Origin: Nemopilema nomurai
Lineage: Eukaryota > Cnidaria > Scyphozoa > Rhizostomeae > Rhizostomatidae
Reading direction: 5' to 3'
NCBI GenBank assembly: GCA_003864495.1
Contig: ML133450.1
Location: 1,839,734 to 1,903,733, forward strand
Length of the DNA: 64,000 bases
Part shown: positions 60,301 to 64,000 of the stretch, piece by piece
How positions within the stretch are numbered: the stretch's first letter is position 1
How the letters are laid out: every line of letters begins with the position of its first letter
The notes under the pieces: generated by a model
Databases searched by the model: none
The model's input: only the letters and a program-made list of their open reading frames with translations
Told to the model about the DNA's origin: nothing
Position numbers and translations under genes: made by a program

Positions 60301-61423
60301 GTCTAGTACCAGAAACCTTGCCGCATTGGCTTTACGTCTTCTGACAAAATACAACAGCCCCCTAAACTACCCGCAAAAGTTGGGCAGATAAGCCTTCGAA
60401 AGCCCCTCAAATCGAAGCCTAAAATGACGTGTCAAACAACTGGAAACTTGGAAGGGGGGAAAATTTGAAAAAAAATTGTCAACAAATTTATTTGAAAACA
60501 TTGCTCGTACTCCTAAGAAAATGGCTAGGGCGGGGGAGCCTCTTCACTCTCTTTTGCGAACGTCAATTTGAGGCTCGTCTTACCTTTCCGAGGGTAATCT
60601 GACTAGCTTTTTAGCGTAGTTTTAGGGGCTGTTTAAAACGTTAGTTAGTTTAAAACTTTAGTTACAGCATCCTATGGATTTTGCAAAGCAAGGGTTGTAT
60701 TGAAATGGTATCCAAAGGGTAGCAAAGTCGAAATTTAAGCTACGGAACAAAATGGCTGAAGCCTTGGTCTACCAAATGGTATCGGGGTAAATTGTAAAAA
60801 TGAAAAAAATGAAAAATGAAAATGTATGCCTTAAAAAATTAACACCTAAAACGGGGTAAGGTGTCACATGTTTCTGCCACAACTGTGGGGATCCCCTAAA
60901 CACGTTTATCCTCAGTTGACTAGAAGGGCAACAGTTTCGTTTCACTGTGCGTTTAGCAATGTTCTGTCGTTTTGGAAAAATAGGCATTGCCACGAAAGAT
61001 TAGTATTTCAGTTACAATGTTGTAAAAACGTTTATTATCACATAGCACTAGAATATTGCTGCTAAAAAAATTTTACGTAATAATATTTAACTGAAAAAAG
61101 CTTTCATGAATAATTTGTTTATCATTTCAAACGTCGCTCCAAAAAGATGTTTGTTCTCGAAATAGCTAACTCAAAATGAAGGAGCCGCAGGGGAACCTAA
61201 AGTTATCCGAAAGAGAGGAAGGCCGAGGGGATCCAAGAACAAGCCAGTGCTGCCGCCCTTATTTTATGCTGAAGATTTTGACGAATTTGACAGTGACGAA
61301 AAGGAAGATTCAAATAGTCGTGTTGTGGACGCATTTTACATTCCTTCTGAGAAAAGGGAAAAGTTTTCGTTGATATTGGAAGATATCAATCAACGGATTT
61401 TGGGTCAGGCTTTTCAAGCGTGA
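51304..61423 (+). CDS. UPF0547/C16orf87-like zinc-ribbon protein with two AT-hooks (5 exons)
   Basis: Exons 51304-51339, 55122-55203, 57616-57827, 59434-59574 and 61166-61423. All introns are GT-AG, phases match, and the total is 729 bp and 242 residues. The start is an ATG with G at -3 and +4. The N-terminus has CPSC in exon 1, then ACKTCPACGYIFQAKKPLSA in exon 2. This is the four-cysteine zinc ribbon typical of UPF0547 proteins, with the intron between the cysteine pairs. Exon 3 is polar and low-complexity. Exon 4 has an AT-hook core KKRGRPKGSK and exon 5 a second, RKRGRPRGSK. The C-terminus (PSEKREKFSLILEDINQRIL) resembles the conserved end of the family. AT-hooks bind the minor groove of AT-rich DNA, so a nuclear role is likely. 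The family's molecular function is not something I can state. Confidence 0.82.
53288..54021. mobile_element. foldback element with 26-bp perfect inverted repeats, in intron 1 of the UPF0547-like gene
   Basis: 53302-53327 and 53980-54005 are perfect inverted repeats of 26 bases (CGTATTTCAACGTATTTCAT... and its complement). The match continues imperfectly outward to GCTGGT at 53288 and ACCAGC ending at 54021. The interior holds further ACGTATTTC / AATTACGACGAATTA words. It lacks a transposase and I see no clear target duplication. Confidence 0.7.
54022..57615. other. introns 1 (3' part) and 2 of the UPF0547-like gene
   Basis: Apart from exon 2 (55122-55203) I recognise nothing here. A G-rich patch at 55400-55440 and several short antisense frames lack family features. 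Confidence 0.4.
58759..59324. repeat. 283-bp recent tandem duplication in intron 3 of the UPF0547-like gene
   Basis: Copy 1 (58759-59041) and copy 2 (59042-59324) both start CAACACTTTGATATGTAG and end CTTATTTATT. By eye I count two substitutions. Copy 2 ends about 110 bases before the acceptor of exon 4 (59434). Confidence 0.88.
59575..61165. other. intron 4 of the UPF0547-like gene
   Basis: No recognisable gene or terminal repeat. Donor ATG|GTTTGT at 59574/59575 is weak; the acceptor at 61164-61165 (GAAATAG) is short of pyrimidines but keeps the phase. Confidence 0.4.
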
Positions 61424-61483
61424 AAATGTCGTCACGCTGAGTCTAGATGATTGAAAATCATTTCAGACAGAAGCCCTTGCATA

Positions 61484-61580
61484 ATATTGTATGATATATA
61501 AATATATATATGGTATATATATTTAAATATATTTACAAGATACATGATATGATATGTGCGATATATTATATGATATATAC
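61484..61580. repeat. AT-rich TATATA/GATAT simple repeat
   Basis: Imperfect ATATAT, TGATAT and TATATGG units over about 100 bases, some 60 bases past the stop codon of the UPF0547-like gene. It may fall in its 3' UTR. Confidence 0.6.
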
Positions 61581-63289
61581 CATTGTAAGACCTGAGGAGT
61601 TTGGGCTTTCGCGTATTTGGCGTGAAGGCCATTAATAGCTCGAAACGTATGGCCGCTGTTATACATGCCAATAAGAAGTATTTTTATACACGTTCCTAAT
61701 GTAGTACCCTGTCTTCTGATCGATAACTGACCTTCTGATTGGCAGGGAAGCTCTTGTTGTCTTAGTTCAGTATCATGAAACTAATTAATACAGTATGGTA
61801 TTTTAAGCTTCTTTGGATCGAGTGAAATTTTTAGGGTTAATCTCGCAGTTCATTCTAACGGTAGGTTTTCTCTTTGAAGGAAAAGAGACCCAAATTAATA
61901 ACCTATTTGTGTTCGATGTTTTTTATATTCTTTCAATGCACGCAGTCACAGAAGCGCAATCAAAATATATGCTTGTATTATGCATGCGGACACTAGCATG
62001 TCAAGAAGCTTCTTATCCGATAATCCGAACGATGGGCGTACTTTGTCTTATGTAATAGAAACGACGTCTGGCTCTTCTTGTTGTGTAACCATATTCTGGT
62101 TACATAACGACCTAGCACATTGAATAATGAGTTCGAACTATGCCCATTGATTCAATACAGGTCGGCATTTATTGATCGTTTTAAAACAAATGTGACTTGC
62201 GACCCCGCTTTCTTCCGAGGAAGACGTGCGGAGCCGGGGCAATAACTCCGTTAATACATTTCTTTAATTTGGATTAATGAAGGAGGTTGAATGCTTACTT
62301 GTTAATCCTATTAAGACACGTCTCATTGACCAAGTGTATCCCTCGTGTTTATGTCTTTGTCTCTTTTTTATTGGGCTTGAGCTTTAAACTGCCTCCTTTG
62401 TAATTTGGAACATCTTTACTTCCCATAGTCCCAAGGCAGTTTCAGAAAAGGACATTATGAGACCTTGTAAACCATATTAAAAAACCCCCTGTAACGAAAT
62501 TGAATCTGCGTTCAGGGTTCGGCAGGGACACGAGTGAGAGATAGGCAACCGTTGTTTCTAAAAGACTGAACACTCCAAGAACACCCTAAGAACAAGCGAT
62601 TAAGCGGATGAACACCCTTTAAAACATATCGAAATCGGCATATCATTCGAAAAATAATTTGGTCAATCAATAAAAATTAATTTTGGGGCGGGAAAGGGCC
62701 TGATAAGTCTAATGCTGTTGGTGTTGTTACAACCAACTGATGTTTTGCGCGTCAAAAAGTGTGAACGGGGGTTTGTACACGGGAGCAATTTCGAGTTTGA
62801 CTCTCTTTGTGCATTCAAGCAAATTCCCGCATTATCAGTAGAAGCTGTTCTAGTTAACGTTTCTAGAAGCTTTTCCTCGTGTGTAGAATCACAAATTTCC
62901 AGTCAATCACGATTTCGCTTATAGATTCCACAGAACAATACCACCTGTATTCCATCAATAAAAACTTTTATTGTCACAATAAAGGATTGATTGTTTTTGC
63001 GAAAAGCCGTTCCAACTTCCCTTCTGGCAATGATACAATACTTTTTTGCATAATTGACTTCGTAATGACGTTTAGTCAACGTCATTTCGTGGTCGCAAGC
63101 AATAGAAATCGGTACCGTAATTACAGGAAAATGCATGCCTTGCATAGCAAAAAAGTTACGGAAGAGCTTCTACTGATAATGCGTATGCGTAGAAAAGCAT
63201 TTGGAACGCCCTGTGTTCAATGGGCGTAGCGGATGCTATGAAACTGCCGATAAAGCATCAACAGAGTAACGGCATTCTTCTGTAGTGAT
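61581..63289. other. intergenic, nothing recognised
   Basis: Small frames only (for example 61813-62055, 62712-62924). The 5' LTR of the Pao/BEL element should lie here if the element is complete, but without its 3' LTR in the window I cannot define it. Confidence 0.35.
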
Positions 63290-64000
63290 ATGGATTTAAC
63301 AGAGCTCGAAAAAAGCTCTCACGCATCTTTGCCTCGTCATGAAGTTTCTTCTGTCCGTTCGAAACTTCCGGATCTAAAATTGCCAACCTTCGACGGAAAA
63401 ATAACAGATTGGAATGGCTTCTGGGAGCGTTTCCAATCCCAGGTTGGCAACGTAACAGAACTTTCAAATTCAGCAAAGTTCACGTATTTAATTGGTCAAT
63501 TGCGAGGGGAAGCTTTAAAAACGGTGCAGGGCATAATTACATCGGAGCAAAACTACTTCGTTTTGGAAGAGACCCTTAAGGAGAATTTCGGCCACCCTCG
63601 GCGCATCATCCGCGCCCACGTCAATAGCATTTTAAGGCTACCAAAGCCAACACTATCAGCTCTCAGTCTGTGACAATTTTATAATTCTTTAATGGGAGAC
63701 ATTCGTTCGTTGGAGGCACTCAAGATCGACGTCGCTGCCTGTGCCCCCTTTATCATCCCCATCGTTGAGGAAAAATTGCCGGGGAAAGTTCGCAGTTCGG
63801 TTGGCGATTCTGGCCAGGGAGTGAATTTGTATTTTAAAACGTTTTACGGACAATCTCAAAGATCACATTTTACGTGAAGAACAAACACAAACGGGATTGT
63901 CTACACCAATCCAGTCGCCCCCGTCGCAACATGACACTTACGAGCCTTACGTCTCGAGCACTAGTACGTTGTCCGCCCCAGTGCACAAAGCTTGCCAACT
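63290..64000 (+). pseudogene. Pao/BEL retrotransposon gag region, damaged, runs off the window
   Basis: The frame from ATG 63290 reads RSKLPDLKLPTFDGKITDWN, then FWERFQSQVGN and KFTYLIGQLRGEAL, the start of the gag-like domain (DUF1759) of Pao/BEL elements. An in-frame TGA at 63671-63673 interrupts it. The same frame continues QFYNSLMGDIRSLEALKIDV and PFIIPIVEEKLPGKVR. A frameshift near 63830 moves the frame to DNLKDHILREEQTQTGLSTP, open to the window end. The damage is a nonsense change plus one small indel, so the copy is recently dead or the sequence has errors. Confidence 0.82.

Noticed and set aside
1..64000. CRISPR arrays, tRNA and rRNA genes
   Set aside because: I saw no regularly spaced direct repeats with unique spacers and no convincing tRNA or rRNA sequence. 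A tRNA scan was not possible here, so a missed tRNA cannot be excluded.

Overview
The window is from an invertebrate animal genome. The genes have GT-AG introns and poly(A) signals, and the intergenic DNA is AT-rich and packed with short DNA transposons, LINE fragments, an LTR element and a Pao/BEL gag. Insect-type gustatory-receptor-like (Grl) proteins, a FAS-like animal polyketide synthase and this repeat mix would suit a cnidarian, but that placement is an inference.

Layout. Positions 1-189 (minus) hold the 5' end of an unrecognised gene. Positions 1187-3924 hold two intronless, head-to-head paralogues of a seven-helix membrane protein with gustatory-receptor-like architecture. Positions 8363-27316 (minus) hold one large gene that I could splice by eye into 22 coding exons. 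All junctions are GT-AG, phases are consistent throughout, and the result is 10,665 bp encoding 3,554 residues. Positions 27.3-51 kb contain no convincing host gene. That stretch carries a tandem duplication, at least six short inverted-repeat DNA transposons (two with clear 8-bp target duplications), three LINE remnants and one rearranged LTR retroelement. Positions 51304-61423 (plus) hold a five-exon gene for a UPF0547/C16orf87-like zinc-ribbon protein with two AT-hooks. From 63290 a Pao/BEL retroelement gag, with a nonsense codon, runs off the window.

The main discovery is the 8.4-27.3 kb gene. Its first exon encodes a complete Patched/RND-type permease except for the last transmembrane helix. 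That helix is encoded at the start of exon 2, which continues without a break into a ketoacyl synthase. The predicted protein is therefore Patched/RND - KS - AT - DH - pseudo-KR - degenerate ER - KR - ACP - TE - unknown C-terminal domain. The topology puts the synthase in the cytosol directly after the last membrane helix, so it looks like a lipid or polyketide factory fused to its own exporter. Mycobacteria obtain a similar pairing from separate MmpL and PKS proteins. The KS, AT, KR, ACP and TE catalytic residues are present. The ER cofactor loop is lost and the DH N-terminal motif is irregular, which suggests an incompletely reduced product. Just inside intron 1, a 55-bp unit containing the 5' splice site is tandemly triplicated, and reading into that intron gives an early stop, so a permease-only product is possible.
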